Assembly: GCA_005883295.1 (NCBI GenBank)
Contig: VAWV01000144.1
Location: 1 to 9,195 of the forward strand
From: Actinomycetota bacterium
GTDB lineage: Bacteria > Actinomycetota > Thermoleophilia > Solirubrobacterales > Thermoleophilaceae
Reading direction: 5' to 3'
Length of the DNA: 9,195 bases
The notes below the pieces were generated by a model, which was not told the origin of the DNA, made no database searches, and was given only the letters and a program-made list of their open reading frames with translations. Every line of letters starts with the position of its first letter. Position 1 is the stretch's first letter. The translations under genes were made by a program, and so were the position numbers. This document shows, piece after piece, positions 1-7,012 of the stretch.

Positions 1-2
1 AG

Positions 3-911
3 CTGCTCGCCGCGTGGCTCCTCGGTGGGCTCGCGCTCGCGACGAGACCCTGGAGCCGAGCGGGGCCCTCGGAGCCACCGCGGCTGCGCCTCGCGCTGAC
101 CGCCGCGATCGGCGTCTGGCTGGTGCTGGCGACGATCCTCCTGAGCGCACAGAGTGCTCTGCACCCGCGCTACCTGGAGGCTCTGGCTCCGCCCGTCGCG
201 GCCGCGGTTGGGCTCGGCGTCGTCGCGCTGGCGCGGTTGGCCGACCGGCGTGCCCTGATGTGCGCCGCCGGGATCGCGGCGCTGTTCGCGGCGTGCCTCT
301 ACTCGGCCCTGATCGCACCTTCGTTTGCAGTCCCTGTTGCGGCCGCAGCGGTGGCGGCCGCACTCCTGATCGTGCTACCGGGGCGTCCGTTGGGCGCCGG
401 CCCCGCGGTGCGAGCCGGCGCCATCGGCGCGCTCGCGGCGATCGCCCTTCTGATCGTGCCCGCGCGTACGTCGATCCAGCTCGTGAAAGCGCACGCGACA
501 GACGGGGGCGCCCTCGGCGACACCCCGCCGAGCGAGGTCCACGCGTTGTCCGCCTATCTGATGCCGCGAACCCGCGGTGCTCGGTATGAGACGGCCGTGG
601 CCGACTACCCGAGCGCCGCGTCGCTGATAATCCGCGACGCGCACCCCGTGATGATCCTCGACGGCGTGGAAAGACGGCCGATCACGTCCGTGGGCAGGGT
701 TCGAAGCGCCGTCCGCAGCGGTCAGCTTCGCTACGCCCTGATCGGCGGGAGCTGCGGGAGCGCGAGGAAGCCCCCACTGAAGTGCACGCGCGCCGTCCGC
801 TGGATCCGTGCCCACAGCGTCGACGTGACGAGCGAAACGGGCCTCGGCTCGTCGGGTTACGTGTTCCGGTTACTGCGCCCTGGAGATGGAAAGAGGCATG
901 GAAGAGTCTGA
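3..911 (+). CDS. GT39/ArnT-like membrane glycosyltransferase, C-terminal part (5' end outside window)
   Basis: The reading frame is open from the first bases, so the N-terminus lies upstream of the window. About 300 residues are visible. The first half is a run of Ala/Leu/Val-rich membrane helices. It contains the segment HPRYLEALAPPVAA (from about base 162), which resembles the Y-x-x-x-LAPP stretch of GT39/ArnT-like enzymes that transfer sugars from polyprenyl-phosphate donors outside the membrane. The last ~130 residues are soluble and resemble the small extracytoplasmic C-terminal domain of actinobacterial members, including PVMILDGVERRPITS followed by a G-x-LRYALIGG strand. The catalytic Asp-rich first loop would lie in the missing part, so donor and acceptor cannot be judged. 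The gene overlaps the next one by 14 or 26 bases, which suggests an operon. The family call is moderately firm; the substrate is unknown. Confidence 0.68.
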   Translation: MLAAWLLGGLALATRPWSRAGPSEPPRLRLALTAAIGVWLVLATILLSAQSALHPRYLEALAPPVAAAVGLGVVALARLADRRALMCAAGIAALFAACLYSALIAPSFAVPVAAAAVAAALLIVLPGRPLGAGPAVRAGAIGALAAIALLIVPARTSIQLVKAHATDGGALGDTPPSEVHALSAYLMPRTRGARYETAVADYPSAASLIIRDAHPVMILDGVERRPITSVGRVRSAVRSGQLRYALIGGSCGSARKPPLKCTRAVRWIRAHSVDVTSETGLGSSGYVFRLLRPGDGKRHGRV

Positions 912-1701
912 GTTCCAGGCGATGCTGGACGAGAGCCAGCGTCACTGGTGGTACCGCGGCCGCAGGCGCATCGTCTGCGACACGCTCGACGGGCTGCGAC
1001 CGCCGCCCTCGACCCGGATCCTCGACGCCGGTTGCGGATCGGGAGCCATGCTCGACGAGCTCGCGCGCTACGGCGAGATCACGGGTGTCGAGCCGCACCC
1101 GCTCGGAGTCGCCGCCGCGCACCGCGCCGGCCACCCGCGGGTGGTGCGTGCGCGCGTCGAGGAGCTGCCCTTCGCCGCGGCCAGCTTCGAGCTCGTCACG
1201 TGCCTCGACGTGATCGAGCACACGCCCGACGACGGCCTGGCGCTGCGCGAGCTGCACCGCGTCACCGTGCCCGGTGGTCACCTGGTGGTCACGGTCCCCG
1301 CCTATCCCGCGCTCTGGTCGCAACACGACGTGGTGAACGGCCATCACCGCCGCTACGTCCGGCGCACCCTGATGAGCGCCGCCGTCGACGCCGGCTGGCG
1401 ACCGCTTCGCGACTCCCACTTCAACACGTTCTTCCTCCTGCCGGCGGCCTTGGTCCGGATCGCCTTCAAGGGCCAGGGCGAGCGGCAGCGCCGGTCGGAG
1501 CTGGCGCTCACCCCGCGGTCGCTCGACGCGATCCTCGAGATCCCGCTCAGGTTGGAGGCCGCGCTGCTGCGCCGCGGCGTGCGCCTTCCGGCAGGGCTGT
1601 CGCTCCTCGCGGTGTTCGAGCGGCCCAAGAGCGACGCCCGGGCGTCGCGCTTGTCGTCAGCCGCCGCCCCCCGGCGCGCCTCCCGTCTGCAGGCGGGCTG
1701 A
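886..1701 (+). CDS. Class I SAM-dependent methyltransferase
   Basis: A Rossmann-fold methyltransferase of 271 residues, probably cytoplasmic. Motif I is ILDAGCGSG (residues 45-53). The acidic end of strand 2 is GVEP (67-70), and strand 4 carries the C-L-D-V-I-E-H motif (about 106-112). The N-terminal E-S-Q-R-H-WWY-x-GRRR stretch and the later segment ALWSQHDVVNGHHRRY are typical of a methyltransferase group often found in actinobacterial surface-polysaccharide loci. The acceptor (sugar, lipid or small molecule) cannot be read from sequence. Two starts are possible: ATG 886, used here, and ATG 898; the A/G-rich bases 888-896 lie just before the second. Either overlaps the glycosyltransferase gene, and the stop directly abuts the next GTG, so translation is probably coupled. 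The last ~20 residues are Ala/Arg/Ser-rich and probably disordered. Confidence 0.88.
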   Translation: MERGMEESEFQAMLDESQRHWWYRGRRRIVCDTLDGLRPPPSTRILDAGCGSGAMLDELARYGEITGVEPHPLGVAAAHRAGHPRVVRARVEELPFAAASFELVTCLDVIEHTPDDGLALRELHRVTVPGGHLVVTVPAYPALWSQHDVVNGHHRRYVRRTLMSAAVDAGWRPLRDSHFNTFFLLPAALVRIAFKGQGERQRRSELALTPRSLDAILEIPLRLEAALLRRGVRLPAGLSLLAVFERPKSDARASRLSSAAAPRRASRLQAG

Positions 1702-3147
1702 GTGGAAAACGTGGCCGGCGACCGTCGCCGCCTCCTGCCGGCCGTGGCGCTTCTCGCGTGCGCCGTGAGCGCGGCGCTGATCTTGCCGGGCGGCGGGTCG
1801 CAGTCCGGCTCCGCGATCGCCGGTCGCCTGCGGCCGGACCCCATTCACAAGATCCGGCACGTCGTGATCGTGATGCAGGAGAACCGCTCCTTCGACAGCT
1901 ACTTCGGCACCTATCCGGACGCTCGCGGGATCCCCATGAAGAACGGCGAGCCGAGCGTGTGCGTAACGGATCCGAAGTCCGGGATCTGCTGGCAGCCCTA
2001 CCACGACCCGCGCGACAGGCACGGCGCCGGCCCGCATTCCAGGAAGTTCGCGCAGATCGACGTGAACGGCGGCCGGATGGACGGCTTCATCTACTCGGCG
2101 GAGCACGCGCCCCACCGCTGCAAGGACCCGAACGACCCGGTGTGCTCGCCGAACTCCGCGGTGGACGTGATGGGCTACCACGACGCCCGCGAGATCCCCA
2201 ACTACTGGGCCTACGCGCGCAACTACGTGCTCCAGGACCGGATGTTCGAGCCGAACAAGTCCTGGAGCCTCCCCGAGCACCTGTTCATGGTCTCGGAGTG
2301 GTCGGCGCGCTGCAGCCGCGCGGGAGATCCCTTCAGCTGCGTCAACGACCTGTCCGGCCCGGGCAGCCCGCCGGACTTCGAGCACACGAACCGGCCTCCC
2401 GACTACGCCTGGACCGACCTGACGTGGCTTCTCCACCGGGCGGGAGTCAGCTGGCGCTACTACGTGTTCAAGGGGGGACAGCCGGACTGCGTGCAGGACG
2501 CGGCGCTCTCGTGCGGCGCCAAGCGTCAGGACGTGGGGTCGCCGGGAATCTGGAACCCGCTCCCGTACTTCGACACGGTCAGGCGGAACCACCAGCTCAG
2601 CAACATCCAGTCGGTCTCCCGCTTCTACGACGCCGCCCGCTCGGGGCAGCTGCCCGCGGTCTCCTGGGTCGTGCCCAACCAGCGGGTGAGCGAGCACGCT
2701 CCGAGCGGCACCATCAATGCGGGGCAGTCGTGGGTGACCAGGGTCGTCAACTCGGTGATGCAGGGTCCGAACTGGTCGAGCACCGCGATCTTCCTGTCCT
2801 GGGACGACTGGGGCGGGTTCTACGACCACGTTCCGCCCCCGCGGGTCGATCGGAACGGCTACGGGCTGCGAGTGCCGGGGCTCGTGATCAGCCCCTACGC
2901 GCGCCGCGGCTTCATCGACGACCAGGTCCTGAGCTTGGACGCCTACGCGAAGTTCATCGAGGATGACTTCCTCGGAGGCCAGCGGCTCGACCCGGCCACC
3001 GACGGGCGGCCGGACCCCCGACCGACGGTGCGCGAGAACTCGCCACAGCTCGGCGACCTCCGCCGCGACTTCAACTTCACGCAGGTGCCCCGGCGGTCGC
3101 TCATACTGCCGGCGAATCCGCCTCCAGGTCCGGCCTCCCGACCTTGA
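1702..3147 (+). CDS. Exported phosphoesterase, phospholipase C / acid phosphatase family
   Basis: A 481-residue member of the phosphoesterase family (PF04185), which hydrolyses phosphate mono- or diesters, including phospholipid head groups, outside the cytoplasm. A basic start (D-R-R-R) and a hydrophobic stretch at residues 11-30 indicate a signal peptide or N-terminal anchor. Family landmarks are present: HVVIVMQENRSFD with the metal-binding pair E60/N61, SLPEHL with the probable nucleophile S189 and nearby H193, and DDWGGFYDHVPPP with D368/D369 and H376, followed by RVPGLVISPYAR. The C-terminal D-F-L-GG-QRLDP segment also looks family-typical. All expected active-site positions appear intact, so an active enzyme is likely; phospholipase versus phosphatase is undecided. 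The GTG start directly follows the methyltransferase stop, with a partial ribosome site AGGCGG at 1691-1696. It overlaps the sulfotransferase gene by 4 bases. Confidence 0.9.
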   Translation: MENVAGDRRRLLPAVALLACAVSAALILPGGGSQSGSAIAGRLRPDPIHKIRHVVIVMQENRSFDSYFGTYPDARGIPMKNGEPSVCVTDPKSGICWQPYHDPRDRHGAGPHSRKFAQIDVNGGRMDGFIYSAEHAPHRCKDPNDPVCSPNSAVDVMGYHDAREIPNYWAYARNYVLQDRMFEPNKSWSLPEHLFMVSEWSARCSRAGDPFSCVNDLSGPGSPPDFEHTNRPPDYAWTDLTWLLHRAGVSWRYYVFKGGQPDCVQDAALSCGAKRQDVGSPGIWNPLPYFDTVRRNHQLSNIQSVSRFYDAARSGQLPAVSWVVPNQRVSEHAPSGTINAGQSWVTRVVNSVMQGPNWSSTAIFLSWDDWGGFYDHVPPPRVDRNGYGLRVPGLVISPYARRGFIDDQVLSLDAYAKFIEDDFLGGQRLDPATDGRPDPRPTVRENSPQLGDLRRDFNFTQVPRRSLILPANPPPGPASRP

Positions 3148-4970
3148 CCGCACGGCGGGGCTTGGTGTGGGCCTTGCCGGCCATCGCGCTCGTCGTCCTC
3201 GCGGGCAGCTCGGCGGCGCCTGGAGCGACCAGCGCCACCACCGTGGACGTCTACCCCATCGCTGGCACGACCACGGCGAACCCGCGCACGCAGATCAGCT
3301 TCCGCGGCGCAACGGCGGTGAACGACCTGACTGTGACCGGCTCCCGGAGCGGCCTGCACCGCGGCCGCGCCATCGTACATCCCGATCGCGTCGGGTTCAG
3401 CTTCGTGCCCGACCGGCCGTTCGACGACGGCGAGTTGGTGACCGTCAGAGGCGCCGCGAAGCTGACAGGTGCGCACCCGGACGGCACCGTGACCTTCCGC
3501 ATCCTGACGCCGACCACGAAGCACCTGTTCCGGCGTCCCACTGGGGACTCCGAGACGACACCGCCCGAGGCGCAGTCGTTCAAGACCCGTCCCGACCTCC
3601 GGCCGCCGGACCTCAAGATCACGAGGTCGCTCCCCGGTGCATCGAACGACGACCTCTTCCTGGGCGTGAAGGGCGGTGCGGGCCGGGACGGGCCGACCAT
3701 CCGGGACCGCCTCGGCCGGCTGATCTGGTTCCTGCCGATCCACTGGCCGTTCAGCCCGTACGACTTCCGCGCACAGACGTACCGCGGGCGTCCGGTCCTC
3801 ACGTGGTGGCAGGGTCGCATCTTCACCGGCAAGGGCCGCGGATACGGCGTCATCCTCGACAACTCCTACCGCCTGCTCAAGCACGTCTACGCGGGGAACG
3901 GCTATCAGATGGACCAGCACGAGTTCGAGGTCACGCCTCAGGGCACGGCGCTGATCACCGCCTACGAGCCAGTCAAGTACGACCTCTCCTCGATCCACGG
4001 CCCGCGCGACGGCACGGTCTGGGACTCGATCGTCCAGGAGGTCGACGTCGCCACGGGCCTGGTCCTGTTCGAGTGGCACAGCCTGGCGAGCGTGAGCGTG
4101 CGCCTGACCACCTTTCCGGAGCGCGGACACGCGCCGTTCGACCCGTTTCACGTCAACTCGATCGGCGTCGAGGGCCCCGACCGGCTCCTGCTGTCCGCGC
4201 GCAACGCCGATGCCCTGTTCGAGATCGACCGCCACACCGGGAAGGTGGTGTGGGAGCTCGGCGGGAAGCAGAGCAGCTTCACCATGGGGCCCGGCACGGA
4301 CATGAGGGGCCAGCACCACGCGGTCCGCCACGCCGACGGCACGATCACGGTGTTCGACAACGGCGGCAGCACACGCTTCCCGAACGCGCCCGACAGGGAG
4401 AGCCGGGGCCTGACGCTGCGCGTGGACGAGGGATCGCGCTCGGTGTCGCTCGTCCACGAGTACAAGCACCCGAGGACCCCTCTCTTCACCCGCAGCCAGG
4501 GAAGCATGCAGATCCTGCCGAGTGGCGATCCCTTCATCAGCTGGGGAGGCGGTCAGCCGTACATGACGGAGTTCACGCCGGGTGGGCGGACGGTCTTCGA
4601 GGCGACCTTCCGGCCGAGCGAGGAGACCTACCGCGCCTACAGGCTGCCCTGGAAGGGGGCGCGCCCCACCGGAAGGCCGGCCGTCGCCGCATCGACGCGT
4701 AACGGCCATGTCGAGGTCTACGTGAGTTGGAACGGTGCTACGGACGTCGCTCGCTGGGAGGTCCTCGCAGGCGCGGACCGCCGCGTGCTGCTGCCCGTCA
4801 AGACGGCGAGCTGGAGCGACTTTGAGACCCGGATCGAGCTGCTGGTCGCCGCGCCGAGCTACGTGGCCGTGCGCGCGCTGGACGCGAACGGGCACATGCT
4901 GGCGACGTCGGCGACGGTCTCGCCTACGACGAGTGGCCGCGCGCCGCGTACACCCAGCGCCGGCGCCTAG
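3144..4970 (+). CDS. Secreted arylsulfotransferase (ASST) family protein
   Basis: A 608-residue exported protein. Residues 1-31 form a signal peptide with hydrophobic core at about 7-24. An Ig-like, Big_5-type domain follows at roughly 33-128. The ASST propeller begins at about FKTRPDLRPP (146-155) and runs to about 520, and a short fibronectin-like beta domain ends the protein. ASST enzymes move sulfate from one phenol to another through a sulfohistidine, without PAPS. Candidate active-site residues sit in QMDQHEF (H259), DPFHVNS (H336) and GQHHAVR (H391/H392, R395), the pattern of three His positions plus Arg expected from characterised ASST. Actinobacterial members (Arylsulfotran_2-like) are mostly untested, so the true acceptor is unknown. 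The TTG start lies inside the preceding stop (TTGA), there is no clear ribosome site, and translation is probably coupled. The 3' end overlaps a gene on the opposite strand. Confidence 0.87.
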   Translation: MTARRGLVWALPAIALVVLAGSSAAPGATSATTVDVYPIAGTTTANPRTQISFRGATAVNDLTVTGSRSGLHRGRAIVHPDRVGFSFVPDRPFDDGELVTVRGAAKLTGAHPDGTVTFRILTPTTKHLFRRPTGDSETTPPEAQSFKTRPDLRPPDLKITRSLPGASNDDLFLGVKGGAGRDGPTIRDRLGRLIWFLPIHWPFSPYDFRAQTYRGRPVLTWWQGRIFTGKGRGYGVILDNSYRLLKHVYAGNGYQMDQHEFEVTPQGTALITAYEPVKYDLSSIHGPRDGTVWDSIVQEVDVATGLVLFEWHSLASVSVRLTTFPERGHAPFDPFHVNSIGVEGPDRLLLSARNADALFEIDRHTGKVVWELGGKQSSFTMGPGTDMRGQHHAVRHADGTITVFDNGGSTRFPNAPDRESRGLTLRVDEGSRSVSLVHEYKHPRTPLFTRSQGSMQILPSGDPFISWGGGQPYMTEFTPGGRTVFEATFRPSEETYRAYRLPWKGARPTGRPAVAASTRNGHVEVYVSWNGATDVARWEVLAGADRRVLLPVKTASWSDFETRIELLVAAPSYVAVRALDANGHMLATSATVSPTTSGRAPRTPSAGA

Positions 4971-5169
4971 CGGCCCAGCGCTGGGTCAGCGCCCCCCGCG
5001 TCAGCTCATTCGCCGCGTCGAGGTACTCGAGCGCGTAGTCGTAGTCGCCCCAGCTCGCATCGAGCTCGGCGAGCGAGAGCGCGACGTCGACCATCGCGCG
5101 CCGTTCCCAGTCCTTGCGGCGCTCGATGACTGCGTCTTGCGGTGGGGGCATCTGGAGGGGCGTTGCCAT
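4924..5169 (-). CDS. Small TPR-like protein of unknown function
   Basis: An 81-residue reverse-strand gene. It is judged real because, unlike the Arg/Ala/Pro noise around it, the protein has a balanced composition and a helical, amphipathic middle: D-V-A-L-S-L-A-E-L-D-A-S-W-G-D-Y-D-Y-A-L-E-Y-L-D-A-A. The spacing of L, G-D-Y, A-L and A-A matches a single tetratricopeptide-like helix pair. The end is basic (R-W-A-A-R-R-R-R-W). The frame stays open upstream to 5403, but that extension is Arg/Pro/Ala-rich and runs into glpD, so ATG 5169 is preferred; the second Met, at codon 7, is an alternative. No Shine-Dalgarno precedes either. It converges on the sulfotransferase gene and shares its last 47 bases, and it is divergent from glpD. 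A lone TPR-like unit suggests a protein-binding role, but no function is claimed. Confidence 0.6.
   Translation of the reverse strand: MATPLQMPPPQDAVIERRKDWERRAMVDVALSLAELDASWGDYDYALEYLDAANELTRGALTQRWAARRRRWVYAARGHSS
4952..4986. terminator. GC-rich inverted repeat at convergent gene ends, possible U-less terminator
   Basis: ACCCAGCGC (4952-4960) and GCGCTGGGT (4978-4986) are perfect 9-base inverted arms around a 17-base loop that contains the sulfotransferase stop codon. Two smaller perfect palindromes overlap it: GCGCCGGCGC (4957-4966) and CCCAGCGCTGGG (4974-4985). No T-run follows on either strand, so it is not a classical intrinsic terminator. Hairpins without U-tracts have been proposed as terminators in actinobacteria. 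The position, between two genes that meet tail to tail, supports such a role. It also lies inside the small reverse-strand gene, so the symmetry could be chance in GC-rich coding sequence. Confidence 0.35.
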
Positions 5170-5326
5170 GTCTGGCGCGCAAGGGAGTCTCCGCCGTCGC
5201 GCGGGTACCGCAACCGGCGCGCAGCATCCATGTGGACTCGGCCCGCGAACGTGCGCAGCCGGCGCAGGTTTCCTTGCGGACGCACCGCCGCGGATCGCCG
5301 CCCGGCGCCGTCTAACGTGTAGAAAC
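5170..5326. promoter_or_regulatory. Divergent intergenic region between the small TPR-like gene and glpD
   Basis: This 157-base gap separates divergently transcribed genes and must hold the promoters for both. A short hairpin-forming stretch CGCAGG/CCTTGCG lies at 5263-5278 (one G-T pair, 3- to 4-base loop), about 50 bases before glpD. It could be an operator or chance. No recognised riboswitch, tRNA or small gene was seen. Confidence 0.45.
5313..5318 (+). promoter_or_regulatory. Possible -10 element for glpD (leaderless transcript)
   Basis: TAACGT fits the TANNNT form of the actinobacterial -10 box. It ends 8 bases before the GTG start of glpD, so transcription would begin at or within a base or two of the start codon. 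Leaderless mRNAs are common in actinobacteria, and no Shine-Dalgarno is visible before this start. No convincing -35 is present at the usual distance (TTGCGG at 5274-5279 is too far upstream). The call rests on spacing and one hexamer only. Confidence 0.35.
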
Positions 5327-7012
5327 GTGATCGCCCGCGACGACGCCTTGGCGGCGCTGGAGGCAGAGCTCTTCGACCTCGTGGTCATAGGCGGCGGGAT
5401 CACCGGGGCTGGTGTCGCGCTCGACGCCGCGTCCCGCGGGTACAGCGTGGCGCTCGTCGAACGCGACGACTACGCCTCCGGCACCTCGAGCCGCTCCTCG
5501 AAGCTCGTGCACGGCGGCCTTCGCTACCTCCAGAACTTCGACCTCGGGCTGGTGCGCGAGGCGCTGCTCGAGCGCGCGCTGCTCGTGAACCTCGCGCCGC
5601 ACCTGGTGCGACCGCTCGAGCTGCTCGTGGCGTCGTTCGAGGGCAAGCACCCGCAGCGCACGGTGGGGGTGGGACTCAACATGTACGACGCGATGGCCAC
5701 GGAGCGGCTCAGGCTGCCCGGCCGCCGGCGCCGCGACGGCGACGGCATCGAGGAGTGGAGCCCCGACCGCCACCGCGTGATCGACGGCGAGGAGGTCAAG
5801 CGTCTTCTGCCCGCCCTGGCCGGGCGCGACCCCACCGCCGCGTACCTCTTCTACGACTGCCAGACGGACGACGCCCGGCTCGTGCTCACCGTGCTCGGCG
5901 AGGCCGAGCGCTACGGGGCGGTGATGGCGAACCGGTGCGAGGTGATCGAGCTGCTCGACGAGAACGGCCGCGCGGTGGGCGCGCGCTGCCTCGACCGCGT
6001 CTCCGGCCGGGAGCTCGCGGTCCGTGCGGCCAACGTGGTCAACGCAACCGGCGTGTGGGCGGACACCATCCGCTCCGAGGAGCTCTACGAGCAGGAGGAG
6101 GTCCCGCACATCCGGCCGAGCCGCGGCACCCACATCACGCTCCCGTACGACAAGCTCCCGCTGAACGCAGGCGCGATCGTGCCGGTGGGGGACGGGCGCA
6201 CCATCTTCACCCTCCCCTGGCTCGGCCGGGCGCTGGTCGGGACGACCGACAACGACTACGAGGGGCCGCTCGACCACGTGCCGCCCGATCAGGCCGACAT
6301 CGAGTACCTGCTCGGCGCCTGCAACCGCTTCTTCGGGATCGCGCTCGAGGCATCCGACGTGACGGGCGCGTACGCGGGCGTGCGACCTCTCATCTCGACG
6401 GGAGACACCAAGAAGTCGGTGGACATATCGCGCAGGGCAGAGCTGTTCGAGACGAGCTCGGGGCTCGTGACGATCACGGGCGGCAAGCTCACCACCTGGC
6501 GCCGGATGGCCAAGATGGCCGTCGACCGGATCGTGGAGCGCGAGGGGCGCGAGGCCCCGTGCCGGACGCACGAGATCCCGCTGGGGCAGCCCGCCGGGCC
6601 GGATGACCTCGCTCACGCCGGCATCGACGACGAGTCCGTCGCCCTGCTCGCGCACCGCTACGGCTACGCGGCGCGCGAGGTGCTCGCCGAGTCGGAGGAA
6701 GACGCATCGCTGCGCGGCCGAATCGTGCCCGACCTCCCCGACCTGCTCGCGGAGCTGCCGTTCGCCGCGCGGCACGAGCAGGCCACCACGCTGGCCGACG
6801 CGCTGCTGAGGCGCACCCGTCTCGGGATCCTCGCCGCCCCGCGTTTGGCCGCAGCGGACAGCCCCGAGGCCCGGGCGGCGGCCATCGCGATGGGACCGGG
6901 ACTCGGATGGGACGACACCCGCGTGGCCGCCGAGCTCGCCGGCTGGCGCGAGGTGGCCCGCGCCGAGGGCCTGACCGGAGCGCCCGAGCCGGCCGAGAGC
7001 GCCGCCGCGTGA
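5327..7012 (+). CDS. glpD: Aerobic glycerol-3-phosphate dehydrogenase (FAD-dependent)
   Basis: A 561-residue flavoprotein that oxidises sn-glycerol 3-phosphate to dihydroxyacetone phosphate and passes electrons to membrane quinones, linking glycerol and phospholipid turnover to respiration and glycolysis. The FAD-binding motif VIGGGITGAG lies at residues 20-29 and continues into the family signature A-x-D-A-x-S-RG. The substrate-side stretch SSRSSKLVHGGLRYL (54-68) and the second signature ITGGKLTTWRRMA (GGK at 385-387) are intact. The C-terminal DAO_C-type domain includes RHEQATTLADALLRRTRLG around 482-500. Length is normal for GlpD. The frame is open back to 5114, but GTG 5327 is chosen because homologues start just before the FAD fold and the upstream translation is compositionally unlike protein. 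The stop overlaps the next start by 4 bases (GTGA). No glycerol kinase or transporter is in view. Confidence 0.95.
   Translation: MIARDDALAALEAELFDLVVIGGGITGAGVALDAASRGYSVALVERDDYASGTSSRSSKLVHGGLRYLQNFDLGLVREALLERALLVNLAPHLVRPLELLVASFEGKHPQRTVGVGLNMYDAMATERLRLPGRRRRDGDGIEEWSPDRHRVIDGEEVKRLLPALAGRDPTAAYLFYDCQTDDARLVLTVLGEAERYGAVMANRCEVIELLDENGRAVGARCLDRVSGRELAVRAANVVNATGVWADTIRSEELYEQEEVPHIRPSRGTHITLPYDKLPLNAGAIVPVGDGRTIFTLPWLGRALVGTTDNDYEGPLDHVPPDQADIEYLLGACNRFFGIALEASDVTGAYAGVRPLISTGDTKKSVDISRRAELFETSSGLVTITGGKLTTWRRMAKMAVDRIVEREGREAPCRTHEIPLGQPAGPDDLAHAGIDDESVALLAHRYGYAAREVLAESEEDASLRGRIVPDLPDLLAELPFAARHEQATTLADALLRRTRLGILAAPRLAAADSPEARAAAIAMGPGLGWDDTRVAAELAGWREVARAEGLTGAPEPAESAAA

Noticed and set aside
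1714..1794. Lipoprotein signal in the phosphoesterase (Leu-Leu-Ala-Cys at residues 17-20)
   Set aside because: The residues after Cys20 stay hydrophobic for about ten positions, which is unlike a mature lipoprotein start; an ordinary signal peptide or anchor fits better.
948..2966. 672-codon forward frame spanning the methyltransferase and phosphoesterase in another phase
   Set aside because: The translation is Arg/Ala/Pro noise, and it crosses two real genes whose motifs are in the other frame.
1657..3153. Long open frame on the reverse strand (498 codons) opposite the phosphoesterase
   Set aside because: Its translation is Arg/Val/Pro-rich with no recognisable motif, and the forward strand carries a complete, motif-supported enzyme. 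Long antisense frames are expected at this G+C content.
2943..4895. 650-codon reverse frame opposite the sulfotransferase
   Set aside because: It is a composition-driven mirror of a well-supported forward gene and shows no domain or signal sequence.
5114..5326. N-terminal extension of glpD from an upstream ATG
   Set aside because: The extension is Arg/Ala/Cys-rich, would overlap the divergent small gene and is absent from the normal GlpD fold; GTG 5327 fits better.
5312..6775. 487-codon reverse frame opposite glpD
   Set aside because: It has no motifs, while glpD is unmistakable on the forward strand.
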